Source: SIG77 sp045589595 (GTDB lineage Bacteria; Verrucomicrobiota; Lentisphaeria; Victivallales; UBA1829). From it: 64,000 bases of DNA. The position numbers and the translations under genes were made by a program. Every line of letters starts with the position of its first letter. Positions within the stretch are counted from its first letter, which is position 1. The stretch lies in assembly GCA_045589595.1 (NCBI GenBank), contig JAZNPK010000026.1:1-64000 (forward strand), given 5' to 3'. Below are positions 43,001 through 52,820 of the stretch, piece after piece. Below the pieces are notes generated by a model that had not been told where the DNA came from, searched no databases, and was given only the letters and a program-made list of their open reading frames with translations.

Positions 43001-44374
43001 TCAGTCAAGATCCAGACCGCCTTCCAGAATATCTTCCGATTCGTTTTTCATCAGATCGGCAACATTCTGCGGTTTCTTTTTCTTGGTGTCTTTGCCATCA
43101 TCGAAGGGACGCAGTGCGTCAAACTTTTTGATTTTGACAACAGGTCCCTTACCGGCTGCGGCAGCTTCCTCGTTGAGTCTCTTGGCTCTTGCCGCATGGA
43201 GATCGTCCAGAACTTTCTTGCCGCCGCTGAACCATTTCAGACGGTTGATCCAGTGTTTGCACTGTGCAGGGCGGGCGTCGTCAGCCATACCCAGTTCGAT
43301 GAGTGCTTCGTCATACATACCGAGCGCCATGGAGTAGTCGCCGTTGCCGTAGTAAGATGCACCCAGTGCCATACAGGTATCAGCCAGACTGTACTGATAT
43401 TTGTACAGCTGTTCAAAAACTTCAATGGCTTCCCGGTATTCTTCCAGCTTCAGATGGCTGTTGCCCTGAAGTTCTTTGACTTTTGACCAGGATTGCTGGT
43501 TGAGCTGTTTGTTGCCGAGGTTGGCATATTTGCTGGCAAGATCGACCACTTCACGATAACGTTTCAGGTCGTACGCCGCCTGTGCAAGACTGATCAGCGC
43601 CTGCGTATAACGGTTGCCGCGACGGAGTGTCATCGCCTTCATGTAGTAATCGCGCATTTCCTTGTACTGTTCTTCGGAGGGGCGGTAGTACCAGCCGTGA
43701 CCCTTGAGAAGAATATCGCCCATTTTCAGATAAGCTCTCGCTCTGCGGGAAGGGGCGAGCGTTTTCATGGCGAGCATGGTCTTGATGCTTTCCATTGCGC
43801 CTGCCATATTGTTCATTTCCAGAAGCAGATTCGCCTGTGCGATAAGCATATCCTGTTTTTCAAAATCATTCAGTTCGGGATGCGCCAACAGCTGTTTGTA
43901 CATATCCACTTCTTTGTACCACAGATTCTGGGCATGATACACGTCCAGCATACGCAGCATGACCTGCTTTTTCTGTTTGGGGTCAAGACCGGGCATCGCC
44001 AGGAGTTTTTCCCATTCTCTGAAGGATGTGCCGGGAAACATCCAGTTTGCACGTGGTTCCGCCATGAGAGATTCATAGAACGCCTGAGACTTCATTTCCT
44101 TGGAAACGGCAGGAGATTCACGCAGCTTGGCGGAAAAACTGGAAAGGTATTCCGGATTTTTGAGCTTCTTTGCCAGATCGAAACCTTTGCTGTAAAGTTC
44201 CGCTTTTTTCTTTTCGTCCTTGGTCAGTTCAGCCGCTTTCAACCAGAAATCCATACGCGATTCCATGGATGTCGCACTTTCGGCTTTTTGCAATGTATCC
44301 GTGAATTCATCGGCAAATGCCGGAAAACTCAACGCGGAAACAAGACAGAGAGTCAGTAATGTTCTGTGTTTCAT
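43001..44374 (-). CDS. Secreted TPR-repeat protein
   Basis: 457 residues. Signal peptide MKHRTLLTLCLVSALSFPAFA. The rest is helical with tetratricopeptide-like repeats, e.g. ALISLAQAAYDLKRYREVVD, YREAIEVFEQLYKYQYSLAD and GNGDYSMALGMYDEALIELG. The C-terminal 70 residues are Lys/Asp-rich (KIKKFDALRPFDDGKDTKKK) and acidic at the end. It starts 1 bp after a LamG/GH123-like gene and is the last gene of the three-gene operon, so it may scaffold the two enzymes at the cell envelope. No specific family name. Confidence 0.82.
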   Translation of the reverse strand: MKHRTLLTLCLVSALSFPAFADEFTDTLQKAESATSMESRMDFWLKAAELTKDEKKKAELYSKGFDLAKKLKNPEYLSSFSAKLRESPAVSKEMKSQAFYESLMAEPRANWMFPGTSFREWEKLLAMPGLDPKQKKQVMLRMLDVYHAQNLWYKEVDMYKQLLAHPELNDFEKQDMLIAQANLLLEMNNMAGAMESIKTMLAMKTLAPSRRARAYLKMGDILLKGHGWYYRPSEEQYKEMRDYYMKAMTLRRGNRYTQALISLAQAAYDLKRYREVVDLASKYANLGNKQLNQQSWSKVKELQGNSHLKLEEYREAIEVFEQLYKYQYSLADTCMALGASYYGNGDYSMALGMYDEALIELGMADDARPAQCKHWINRLKWFSGGKKVLDDLHAARAKRLNEEAAAAGKGPVVKIKKFDALRPFDDGKDTKKKKPQNVADLMKNESEDILEGGLDLD

Positions 44375-44375
44375 C

Positions 44376-47015
44376 TTATTTCATTTCCTTTCCAAGAAGT
44401 TTCATCATTCCTAAAATGTGGGGTATCATTTCGTCTCTCATGGCATAAAGATCCTGAGGGAACGGATAAGGCAGATTCCGGAACCAGGCGATCGCTTTAC
44501 GGGCTGCAACCGCATTTTCGATTTTGCCGGATTCAAAACATTCTCTCGCCAGCAGATTGATCAGCGTTGCATAACGGACATCGTCTGTGCCCTCACGCAT
44601 ACCGTTGATGGCAAGCGCATTGATGGCAGGTCCCCGGGGCGTGTCAATGGTGAAACGGAAGGGACGGTATGTGGTATCATAACCGAATCTGTGGTTCCAT
44701 GTGTGATAACGGCTGGCATTGTATGCAAGTTCCATCCAGCCGTCATAGTTGGCACGATACATTTTCATACCGTGGCTGCGGCGCATCAGGTCCGGGTTGT
44801 CCGGTCCGATAAAGGGTCCGCAGTAGCAGAACAGATACCCGCCGATGGCGTGCCAGCGGCTGGAAAGATCACGGGAAACAACTGCCGCCTGATGGTGATA
44901 CATTTCGTGAGACGGCATATTCCGGAAGTTGTTGTGCCAGCCGGAGGATTCCACACGCCCGCCTTTGCGGAAGATGTAGTCGCGGAAATAGGACATGAAG
45001 CGCATGCTGCTTGCTGACGTAGCTTCGTCCATCCCGTAGAAGTAACCGCGCTGATACGGAATGTCATTGTCATCCAATGCTTTCAACGCGTTATCAACAT
45101 CTTTCTTGAAGATCGCGGTTTCTTTTTCCATACGCTCCGGCGTACACAGATCTTCAAGAGAGACTTTCGCAGAATGTGCTTCCAGTGTCAGCCCGCCTCT
45201 GTCAGCGGCACCCATGTGCATATTTCTGGTGGTGATGCCGAATTCTTTCATCATCTTCATCGTTTCTTTGAAATATTCATTTTTTCCGCTGAGACCGGGG
45301 CCACTGATCATATACCCGGCGGACATGTCACGGATACCATGCTTCAACTGGTTTTTCGTGTGGATCAGTGCGCGTTCACGGGCTTTATCAATATCTTTGA
45401 GTTCATTGACCAACTGACCGTAGAAGTCGGAGCCGTGCAGATGGGTGTGATATTCTTCTTCCAGATTGTGCTGCGTGCGGGGCAGGGGAAGATCAAAAGG
45501 CAGCACATTCATTTCGATTTTTGCCGTTCCGGCATCGACACCGTCCGCTTTCATCTTCAACGTGCCGCGGTAGATCCCCGCAGGCGTTCCTTTGGGTGCA
45601 TGAAGCGTCAGCCAGAACTGATTACCTCTGCCGTGACGGAGTTTCACCGGCTGGAGCGTATCTGCATCGTAAGCAGGTTCAAACGCATACACAAAGGGCG
45701 GATGCTTCAGAACACTGCCGGGTTCACAGATGTCAACATACTTGACGCCGTCCGGATAGTTGAGACGCAGATAATTGATTTTGGTGCGTTCATCCACGCG
45801 GATCAGTTCTTCATCGTTCAGCAGCAGGGACGGCACATAATGACCGTGTCCGTTGAAGTAGGAGTTCCAGGGCGGCTGGAACCAGCATTTGACCAGTTTC
45901 AATTCCTGATCCGCTGCCGGAAGGACCGTACCGGATTCGTGTTTGAGATCGGAAAGTTCAAATTCAAATTTTTCAATGTTCTTATAAGGATGAACAATGA
46001 AGGAGATACTTTCATAAGCATCTTTCGCCGTTCTGACCTTCAGCGTATCCGTATAGACCGGGTCGGGCGGATAGGCTTCCGGCAGACGGATGATGGGGCT
46101 GATGGCGCGGACCTGCATCAGCGCAAACGGAGAATTTTTCAGATCCGTTTTCGCCATGGCATTGACCGCAGGAACCAGCCGTTCCGTCATGGAAAGACGC
46201 TTGGAAAACGCGTCAAAATCGATCATCGTGATCTTTTTTGCCGCATAACTTTTGTCCAGTTCGGAACGGAGAGAATCGTACATGACCTTTGCCGCCGGAG
46301 CATCCTGAAGGATCTTGTCGAGTCTGGCGACAAGCGCTTTGTAAAGAGGTTCCGTCATTTCCATATTGAGGAATGTCTGGGGATCGATCATCGTGTTGTG
46401 GATCTCCAGACCGGAGATCTTGCCTTTGAATTTGCCGATGGAGGAGTAACCCTGACGGAGCGGAAAACGTTTTCCCTGAGCGCCCACATTCAACACCGGA
46501 TAACCGTTGACAAACAGCTGGGTGTTGCGTTTTTCCAGAGAATAAAGGAATGCCACATGATTCCAGCGGCCGGTCGTGACGGTGCCGGTCGTTCCGATAG
46601 ACATCGGTGAAACGGTGTTCATTCTGAAATTGAATGCACTGTCAGATGTCAGCGCTAAACCGAAGCCAGTGTCGTTTCCGGCAAGGTTTTCGCCCTTCGG
46701 CTGAAATTCATCAAAATAGACCCAGAAAGAAACCGTCGTTTCAAAACCATCCAGTTTCGCCCGGACATTTTTCAGATCAAGATTGGCAACGCTCTGGAGC
46801 GTACCGTCAAAAGCAAATGCCTTCGTGCCGGGCAGGGGACCTTCCACGACTTTCAAGCCGCTCCGCCCCGGTTTGATGGAAACTTGTCCGGTCTTGTCAA
46901 CATAGTGACCTTCCGGCGATACGGTGAACTCATTGAAGTCTGCAAGTTGTGCTGCTGAAAGAGCCACCGGCAGCGCCGAAAGAACAGCGGCGATCGTTAA
47001 ACGGAATTTTTTCAT
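44376..47015 (-). CDS. Secreted LamG-domain / GH123-like glycoside hydrolase, paralogue 1
   Basis: 879 residues. Signal peptide (FRLTIAAVLSALPVALSAA), then a LamG/concanavalin-like domain at about 45-225 (FAFDGTLQSVANLDLKN, GRWNHVAFLYSLEKRNTQLF). A beta domain ends in GTPAGIYRGTLKMKADGVD ... MNVLPFDLPLPRTQ, as in GH123 and DUF4091-type enzymes. A catalytic-type barrel holds an Asp-Glu pair in FYGMDEATSAS near residue 663. GH123 enzymes are N-acetylgalactosaminidases that use an Asp-Glu pair; the substrate here is unproven. The C-terminus (AVAARKAIAWFRNLPYPFPQ) is shared with the neighbour paralogue. Second gene of the operon. Confidence 0.75.
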   Translation of the reverse strand: MKKFRLTIAAVLSALPVALSAAQLADFNEFTVSPEGHYVDKTGQVSIKPGRSGLKVVEGPLPGTKAFAFDGTLQSVANLDLKNVRAKLDGFETTVSFWVYFDEFQPKGENLAGNDTGFGLALTSDSAFNFRMNTVSPMSIGTTGTVTTGRWNHVAFLYSLEKRNTQLFVNGYPVLNVGAQGKRFPLRQGYSSIGKFKGKISGLEIHNTMIDPQTFLNMEMTEPLYKALVARLDKILQDAPAAKVMYDSLRSELDKSYAAKKITMIDFDAFSKRLSMTERLVPAVNAMAKTDLKNSPFALMQVRAISPIIRLPEAYPPDPVYTDTLKVRTAKDAYESISFIVHPYKNIEKFEFELSDLKHESGTVLPAADQELKLVKCWFQPPWNSYFNGHGHYVPSLLLNDEELIRVDERTKINYLRLNYPDGVKYVDICEPGSVLKHPPFVYAFEPAYDADTLQPVKLRHGRGNQFWLTLHAPKGTPAGIYRGTLKMKADGVDAGTAKIEMNVLPFDLPLPRTQHNLEEEYHTHLHGSDFYGQLVNELKDIDKARERALIHTKNQLKHGIRDMSAGYMISGPGLSGKNEYFKETMKMMKEFGITTRNMHMGAADRGGLTLEAHSAKVSLEDLCTPERMEKETAIFKKDVDNALKALDDNDIPYQRGYFYGMDEATSASSMRFMSYFRDYIFRKGGRVESSGWHNNFRNMPSHEMYHHQAAVVSRDLSSRWHAIGGYLFCYCGPFIGPDNPDLMRRSHGMKMYRANYDGWMELAYNASRYHTWNHRFGYDTTYRPFRFTIDTPRGPAINALAINGMREGTDDVRYATLINLLARECFESGKIENAVAARKAIAWFRNLPYPFPQDLYAMRDEMIPHILGMMKLLGKEMK

Positions 47016-47039
47016 AAGGTATTCTTTGCTCCTTTATCT

Positions 47040-49739
47040 TCAATCTGTGGATTTGCCAAGTAATTTTCTCATTGTAAGGATATGGTGAGTCAGACCGACG
47101 CGGGTCCCGTCCAGATCTTCCGGTGAAGGCATCGGAAGATTCCGGAACCAGGCGATCGCTTTGCGGGCTGCGACAATATTTTCCGGTTTTTTGCTGGCAA
47201 AACATTCTTCTGCCAACTGGTACATGAGCGTGGCATAACGGATGTCATCCTGACCACGCTGGATCCCGCGGAATGCGATGGTGTAGATCAGCGGTCCTTT
47301 GATCGTGGGCGTGAGAACACGGAAGGGACGGTACGTTGTGTCGTATCCGAAACGGTGGTTCCACGCATGATATCTTCCGCCTTCGTATGCCAGTTCCCAC
47401 CAGCCGTCGTAGTTGTTGCGGTACATATTCAGACCGTGAGTACGGCGCATCAGATGCGGGTTGTCCGGCCCGATGAACGGTCCGCAGTAACAGGTGATCA
47501 TCGCACCGATGGCGTGCCAGCGGTCCGCATTGTGACGGGAAACATACGCCGCCGTTGTGTGGTATGTTTCGTGGCTGGGGTCGTTCCGGAAGTTGTTTTC
47601 CCAACCGGTTGACATGGATTGCATGCCGTTCCGGTAAACGATATCGCGGAAGGGCATCATGGACCGCAGCGTTCCAGCCGACTGTGCTTCGTCAACCCCG
47701 TAGAAATAAACCACATCCCGTCTGCCGACATGCTTGTCGATGAGTGGCGCGATCTTGTTGATTCTTTCTGTCAGATCATCCAGTTCTTTCTGGACAACTT
47801 CAACTGTGGCAACTTCCTCCAGCGGTTTTTTTTCGAAGGCTGATGCACGCAGTGTGCCGGAAAGCGCAGCACCGCCGTTGATCGCCAGGATTTCAAGATC
47901 AAGTTTCTTCTGCATATTCACGGTCTTGATGAAGGCGTCCGGATTATTGGGATCGATCGTGAACGGCTGGGTGAACAGACTGTGTTTCCACTGATGATAA
48001 ATGTTGTCCCACGTCATTTTTTCCGCCAGCTGCGGATCTTTCAGACGCTCGGTCAGTTCAATGATCTGCATTTTGCTGGAAAGATGAGCAAAGAAAGGTT
48101 TTTTGAGGTCAAACTGCGTCCGGGGCATGGGCAGCGTAAAGGGCAGGACATTCAGGGAAAGAGTCGCCGTACCGATTTCATTGCCGTTTTCCGTGATCTT
48201 TATATTTCCTTTATATTGACCCGCTTTCGCATCTTTCGGTACTTGAAGCGTCAGCCACATCTGACGGTTTCTGCCGAATTTGCAGTCCACCGGCAGCAGT
48301 TCATCCGTATCCCAGACCGGTTCAAATGCCCAGTCAAACGCACGGTATTTCAGTACACTGCCCGGCTCGCAGATGTTGTGGTACTCGATACCGGACGGAT
48401 AATAGAATTTGAGATAATTGATCTTGGTTCGCTCATCCACGCGGATCATATCCGGGTCGTTCAGCAGCAGAGACGGCACATAGTGACCGTGTCCGTTGAA
48501 GTAGGAGTTCCACCACGGCTGATACCAGCACTGGACATGTTTGAGTTCCATTTGTTTTTTGGGAATGACAGCGCCGCCGGGACCGGTGAGATCGCCGAAT
48601 TCAAATGCCACCTGAGAAACATCGCGGTAAGGAAAAAATACATACGATACCGATACAAATTCACCCTTCGCCGCCTCCGTGCGGAGATTGGAAGTGAACC
48701 GGGGATCTGACGGGAATGTCAGCGGGGTACGGATCTCCGGACTGACCGCCTTGACCTGGATCAGGGCAAGGGGCGTATTTTTCAACGGCGTTTTTGCCAG
48801 CAGTTTTGTGCCGGGAGCCAACTGTTCCAGAAGGCGGATGCGGCGCAGGAACGTATTGTACTGTTCCAGCGGGATCTTTTTGGCAGCGATCGCCTGATCC
48901 AGTTCTTTGGTCAGACCGTCCACCATCATTCTGGCGCCGGGGGAGTTGCCGCCGCGTTTCAACTGTTCGGTCAGCGTATCCCGCAGTTCTTTTTCCATAT
49001 TCGGCTGAATTTCGATATTCAGGAACTGATCCGGCGGGATCGCTTTGTCCCAGATCTTCAGGTCGGCAAGAGCGCCCTTGAAGGAACCGATGTTGATGAC
49101 ATTGTATTTCTGACGCAGCGGAAAATAGATCCCGACGCCCGCTGTACTTGTCACAGGGAACCCGTTGAAATAGATAAGGCGGATCCGTTTTTCTTTGGAA
49201 TAAATCACCGCCACATGATTCCAGCGACCGGCGTTCAGGTCGCCGCCGCCGCTGATCCCCGGTCCGCCATGGGCGCGGATATCAAAATGACCGGAGTCCA
49301 TGCTCCGGACATCCATGCCGGGGACCGGACTGTTTCCGGCAAGCCGGGAGTCCAGTTTTGTATTCTGGATCTCATCACAGCGGAACCAGAAGGAGAGCGC
49401 GTAGTCGAATCCGTCAATATTTTTGCCGAATTTGCCGAAATCAAGTCGCCCGACACCTTTTTTGGTACCGTCGAAAAGCATGGCTTTACCGCCGCTGGGA
49501 CCGTTCACGATCTTCATGTTTTCGCCGGGAGTCAGCGTCACATTGCCGGTCTTGTCTTTGAACTTGCCGTCCTGTTCTGTCCAGCTGGTAAAATCCACAA
49601 GGGGTTTGTGGTTTTCCAGTTTCGGCAGTTTCAACTGTTTCGCCTTTGTCGGCATTTTTGTATCATGAGCCACCGCGTGCGCGCAACAGAACATTGCTGC
49701 AAGCACCGCAACGGCGAGTTTATGCCAAACGCATTTCAT
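47040..49739 (-). CDS. Secreted LamG-domain / GH123-like glycoside hydrolase, paralogue 2
   Basis: 899 residues, the same plan as the neighbour: signal peptide (CVWHKLAVAVLAAMFCCAHA), LamG domain about 55-240 (MLFDGTKKGVGRLDFGKFGK, GRWNHVAVIYSKEKRIRLIY), beta domain, AGQYKGNIKITENG ... LNVLPFTLPMPRTQ, and the Asp-Glu pair in YFYGVDEAQSAG near residue 681. Long stretches match paralogue 1 (HYVPSLLLND, RVDERTKINYL, CYCGPFIGPDNP, WNHRFGYDTTYRPFR), showing a tandem duplication that has since diverged. First gene of the operon, promoter 49787-49815. Confidence 0.75.
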   Translation of the reverse strand: MKCVWHKLAVAVLAAMFCCAHAVAHDTKMPTKAKQLKLPKLENHKPLVDFTSWTEQDGKFKDKTGNVTLTPGENMKIVNGPSGGKAMLFDGTKKGVGRLDFGKFGKNIDGFDYALSFWFRCDEIQNTKLDSRLAGNSPVPGMDVRSMDSGHFDIRAHGGPGISGGGDLNAGRWNHVAVIYSKEKRIRLIYFNGFPVTSTAGVGIYFPLRQKYNVINIGSFKGALADLKIWDKAIPPDQFLNIEIQPNMEKELRDTLTEQLKRGGNSPGARMMVDGLTKELDQAIAAKKIPLEQYNTFLRRIRLLEQLAPGTKLLAKTPLKNTPLALIQVKAVSPEIRTPLTFPSDPRFTSNLRTEAAKGEFVSVSYVFFPYRDVSQVAFEFGDLTGPGGAVIPKKQMELKHVQCWYQPWWNSYFNGHGHYVPSLLLNDPDMIRVDERTKINYLKFYYPSGIEYHNICEPGSVLKYRAFDWAFEPVWDTDELLPVDCKFGRNRQMWLTLQVPKDAKAGQYKGNIKITENGNEIGTATLSLNVLPFTLPMPRTQFDLKKPFFAHLSSKMQIIELTERLKDPQLAEKMTWDNIYHQWKHSLFTQPFTIDPNNPDAFIKTVNMQKKLDLEILAINGGAALSGTLRASAFEKKPLEEVATVEVVQKELDDLTERINKIAPLIDKHVGRRDVVYFYGVDEAQSAGTLRSMMPFRDIVYRNGMQSMSTGWENNFRNDPSHETYHTTAAYVSRHNADRWHAIGAMITCYCGPFIGPDNPHLMRRTHGLNMYRNNYDGWWELAYEGGRYHAWNHRFGYDTTYRPFRVLTPTIKGPLIYTIAFRGIQRGQDDIRYATLMYQLAEECFASKKPENIVAARKAIAWFRNLPMPSPEDLDGTRVGLTHHILTMRKLLGKSTD

Positions 49740-49786
49740 CGTGTTTGCACCTTTCGTGATGTCGTATGATTATTGCTTCACTTGGT

Positions 49787-49815
49787 ATAATAAGACGAAA
49801 AATGCTGAAAGTCAA
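49787..49815 (-). promoter_or_regulatory. Promoter of the LamG/GH123-like operon
   Basis: Minus strand: -35 TTGACT (49815-49810), 17-bp spacer, -10 TATTAT (49792-49787), 47 bp before ATG 49739. Confidence 0.75.
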
Positions 49816-49892
49816 GTTGACCTTTTGCTTTTTTTGAAAAAAGTTTTGATTTTTTTTCCTGTTTTGCCAATGCGGACCGGAATTTTTCAAGA

Positions 49893-51266
49893 TCATTTGC
49901 CGATACAGAAACGGGCAAAAATCTCATCCAGAACATCCGGCGCGGCATATTCGCCGGTGATCGTACCCAGTGACCGGATCGCTGCACGGATCCGCACGGC
50001 TGCCAGTTCCCAGTTTTCTGCGGGGATCTCCGGCACTGCGCCATCCAGCTGTTCAGCGGCGTCACGGATCAGTGCTTCATGACGCTGTGCCACGACCGTA
50101 TCGCTCTCGCGTTCAGATGTCATTCCGGCTCCGGCACGGACCGTTTTTTCCAGCAGGGCAAAAAGATCGTCCACCCCTTCGCCGGTCAGAGTCGAGATGA
50201 CAGCAGAATGGTCGCCGTTGAGTGCCGTTCTGTCGGAAGCCGGACAAAGATCTGCCTTGTTCCAGCAGGTCACGACCGTCCCGTGACAATCCTGAAGCAT
50301 CCGCTGCATCTCCTGCAGCTGCGTACTGTGATCTTTTGTCAGATCAAGCATCCAGAGAACGATCTCTGCGGATCTCAGCGAATCTCTTGACCGTTCGATA
50401 CCGAATGTTTCCACCGGATCGGCAGCATCATCCCGGACACCAGCCGTATCCGTCAGCCGGAACTGGATCCCGCGGATCACGGCACATTCCTCCACTGTAT
50501 CCCGGGTCGTTCCCGGAATGTTTGTAACGATCGCCCGGTCGTAACCGAGAATACGGTTCAGCAGACTTGATTTCCCCACGTTTGGTGCACCGGCAATGAC
50601 AAGCCGCACTCCGTTCCGGATCACAGCACCTGCACGGCTTCCGGCAAGCAGTCCGGCAAGCGCATCTTGCGCCTGTGCCAGAACCGACAGCAATTCTTCC
50701 GGCGTCCGCCAATCCAGATCCTCTTCGGGAAAATCCATCCGGGATTCGATCTCTGCAAGAATGGTCGGGAGAACACCGGCAGCCTCCCGGATCTTTCCGC
50801 CCAGATGACCCGCCAGTTGACGCTCCGCCAGATTGGCAGCATCCGCCGTCCGCGCCTGGATCAGATCAAGGACCGCCTCCGCCTGTGTCAGATCCATTTT
50901 GCCGTTGAGAAATGCCCGACGCGTGAACTCACCCGGTTCCGCCATGCGGACGCCGTTTTGCAACAGCGCGTTCAACAGCCGTTCCGGTGCAAAACTGCCG
51001 CCGTGACATTGCAGTTCCACCACATCTTCGCCGGTGTAACTGTGGGGATTCTGCATGAAGATCGCCAGACACGGTTCCCCTTCCGGATGCAGTGCATGTC
51101 CCAGACGCACCTGACGGGGCGTTGCCCGCAAACTGTCGCCGCCTGTGAACCAGACCCGTTCCGCTGCATCCACTGCCGCCGGTCCGGAAAGACGGATGAT
51201 CGCAAGGGCTCCGCCGGGTCCGGTGGCAATGGCACCGATGGTCTCATTTTCTGTTTGATATGCCAT
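49893..51266 (-). CDS. mnmE: tRNA modification GTPase MnmE
   Basis: Partner of MnmG in wobble U34 modification. 457 residues from ATG 51266, which has AAGG 7 nt upstream; the frame from 51452 lacks conserved sequence and would overlap the promoter of the divergent gene. N-terminal formyl-THF domain (TIGAIATGPGGALAIIRLSG), G1 GAPNVGKSSLLNR, G2/G3 GTTRDTVEE and DTAGVRD, G4 NKADLC, and the C-terminal catalytic Cys in FARFCIGK. Divergent from the TPR gene at 51409. Confidence 0.97.
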   Translation of the reverse strand: MAYQTENETIGAIATGPGGALAIIRLSGPAAVDAAERVWFTGGDSLRATPRQVRLGHALHPEGEPCLAIFMQNPHSYTGEDVVELQCHGGSFAPERLLNALLQNGVRMAEPGEFTRRAFLNGKMDLTQAEAVLDLIQARTADAANLAERQLAGHLGGKIREAAGVLPTILAEIESRMDFPEEDLDWRTPEELLSVLAQAQDALAGLLAGSRAGAVIRNGVRLVIAGAPNVGKSSLLNRILGYDRAIVTNIPGTTRDTVEECAVIRGIQFRLTDTAGVRDDAADPVETFGIERSRDSLRSAEIVLWMLDLTKDHSTQLQEMQRMLQDCHGTVVTCWNKADLCPASDRTALNGDHSAVISTLTGEGVDDLFALLEKTVRAGAGMTSERESDTVVAQRHEALIRDAAEQLDGAVPEIPAENWELAAVRIRAAIRSLGTITGEYAAPDVLDEIFARFCIGK

Positions 51267-51315
51267 AAATGACCTTCTGTTCTTTAAAAAAGTTAAAAAA
51301 AATACATCCCCGCAC

Positions 51316-51344
51316 TTGCAAACTCGGCAAACAGCGAGTATATA
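51316..51344 (+). promoter_or_regulatory. Promoter of the TPR-marC-DUF302 operon
   Basis: -35 TTGCAA (51316-51321), 17-bp spacer, -10 TATATA (51339-51344), 64 bp before ATG 51409. Confidence 0.6.
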
Positions 51345-51408
51345 TATTGTTTGTTGATGATAATATAACGCTGCATCGGAAAAATACAACACGCCGGAGA
51401 ATGTAAAA

Positions 51409-52803
51409 ATGGCAATTGAGAAGAAGAGTCTGAAAGATGTATCCACTTCCATGCGATCCGTGTATCAGAAAGCGGTCGCAGAAATGAGCAAAAACAAAGT
51501 TCAGGATTATGCGATCGAATTGTTGAAGGGGATCGTCCAACGCGAACCGGGTTTCATGGATGCCAGAGCCTCTCTCCGCGACGCCGAAAAAGCAAAAAGC
51601 GATAAAATGGGCGGGATCGCCAAGTTCTTCGCGCAGCTCAAAAGCGGCAAATTCCTTGTGCGCGCCAAAGCCACCGCTGCCAAAAATCCCCGCGGCGCAA
51701 TGAGCGATGTGGAAGAAGCACTTGCTCTTTACCTCTATTCTCCCGCAGCATTGAACGCTCTGGCTGATGCAGCAAAAGTCGCCGGTGCAAATTTTATCGC
51801 CATTGACGCACTGGAACTTCTCCGGGAGATCGAACCCGAAAATGAAGCAAATCTGAACCGCCTCTGCGAATTTTATGAAGCGGAACATGACGGCAATAAC
51901 GTTCTCAAGATCCGGCAGAAACTGGCAGATATGCACCCGGACAGTCTGGAACTTCAGGCAAAAGTCCGCGAAGCCGCCGCTCTCGCCACCATGTCCGATT
52001 CCGCATGGAAAGATCAGGGTTCCTCCTTTGCCGGTAAGCTGAAAAAGGCGGAAAACGATGATGCCGCCACTTCCGGTGACAAAATCATCCGTGCAGAAGA
52101 AGACATTCTCGCGGAAATCGCCAAAGCGGAACAGAAAATCGCGGAAAATGCGCCCGAAGCCGAATCCATCGACTACCGCCGCAAACTTTCCGAATTTTAT
52201 CTGCGTCTGGAAAAATACGAACAGGCTCTGGATCAGTTCGACTGGATCGTTCAGAAGATGGGAACTCTGGACCCCGCCATCGATAAAGCCATCGAAAAAG
52301 CCAATGTGGGGATCGCACGCCAGAACATCGAACAGATGCGTGCTGCCGGTGCGTCCGAAGCCGATATCGCAGATCAGGAAAAAGAAATCTACAATTACCG
52401 TCAGGATCGCTACGAAGACCGCGTCCGCCAGTATCCCAACGACCTGATGCTGCGTTTTGAACTTGCCGAACTTTACTGGGAAGGCAACCGCGTGGACGAT
52501 GCACTGGAACAGTTCCAGCTTGCTCAGCGTCAGCCGCAGAAACGCCTGTATGCCATCGTTTATCTCGGACGCTGCTTCCAGGCAAAAAACCAGTTCGATA
52601 TGGCAGTGGAACAGTACCAGAAGGCGTTGAAGGAAATGCTTTCCATGGACGAGCAGAAACTGGATACCCTTTACTATCTCGGTCAGACCTACGAAGCCAT
52701 GGGCAGACAGAACGACGCTCTCGATTGCTTCAAGCAGATCTACTCCCATGACATTACCTACCGGGATGTCAAGGACCGCGTCGCCGCCAACTACTCCAAC
52801 TGA
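51409..52803 (+). CDS. Cytoplasmic TPR-repeat protein
   Basis: 464 residues, no signal peptide. Alternating helices with tetratricopeptide-like units: LYLYSPAALNALADAAKVAG, YLRLEKYEQALDQFDWIVQ is represented by RLEKYEQALDQFDWIVQKMG, AELYWEGNRVDDALEQFQLA and LGQTYEAMGRQNDALDCFKQ. The central stretch (about 215-255) is Lys/Glu-rich and possibly coiled. GGAG lies before ATG 51409. First gene of a probable operon with marC (17-bp gap). Function unknown; similar TPR proteins act as scaffolds. Confidence 0.85.
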   Translation: MAIEKKSLKDVSTSMRSVYQKAVAEMSKNKVQDYAIELLKGIVQREPGFMDARASLRDAEKAKSDKMGGIAKFFAQLKSGKFLVRAKATAAKNPRGAMSDVEEALALYLYSPAALNALADAAKVAGANFIAIDALELLREIEPENEANLNRLCEFYEAEHDGNNVLKIRQKLADMHPDSLELQAKVREAAALATMSDSAWKDQGSSFAGKLKKAENDDAATSGDKIIRAEEDILAEIAKAEQKIAENAPEAESIDYRRKLSEFYLRLEKYEQALDQFDWIVQKMGTLDPAIDKAIEKANVGIARQNIEQMRAAGASEADIADQEKEIYNYRQDRYEDRVRQYPNDLMLRFELAELYWEGNRVDDALEQFQLAQRQPQKRLYAIVYLGRCFQAKNQFDMAVEQYQKALKEMLSMDEQKLDTLYYLGQTYEAMGRQNDALDCFKQIYSHDITYRDVKDRVAANYSN

Positions 52804-52820
52804 TCATAACGGGTATTGTC

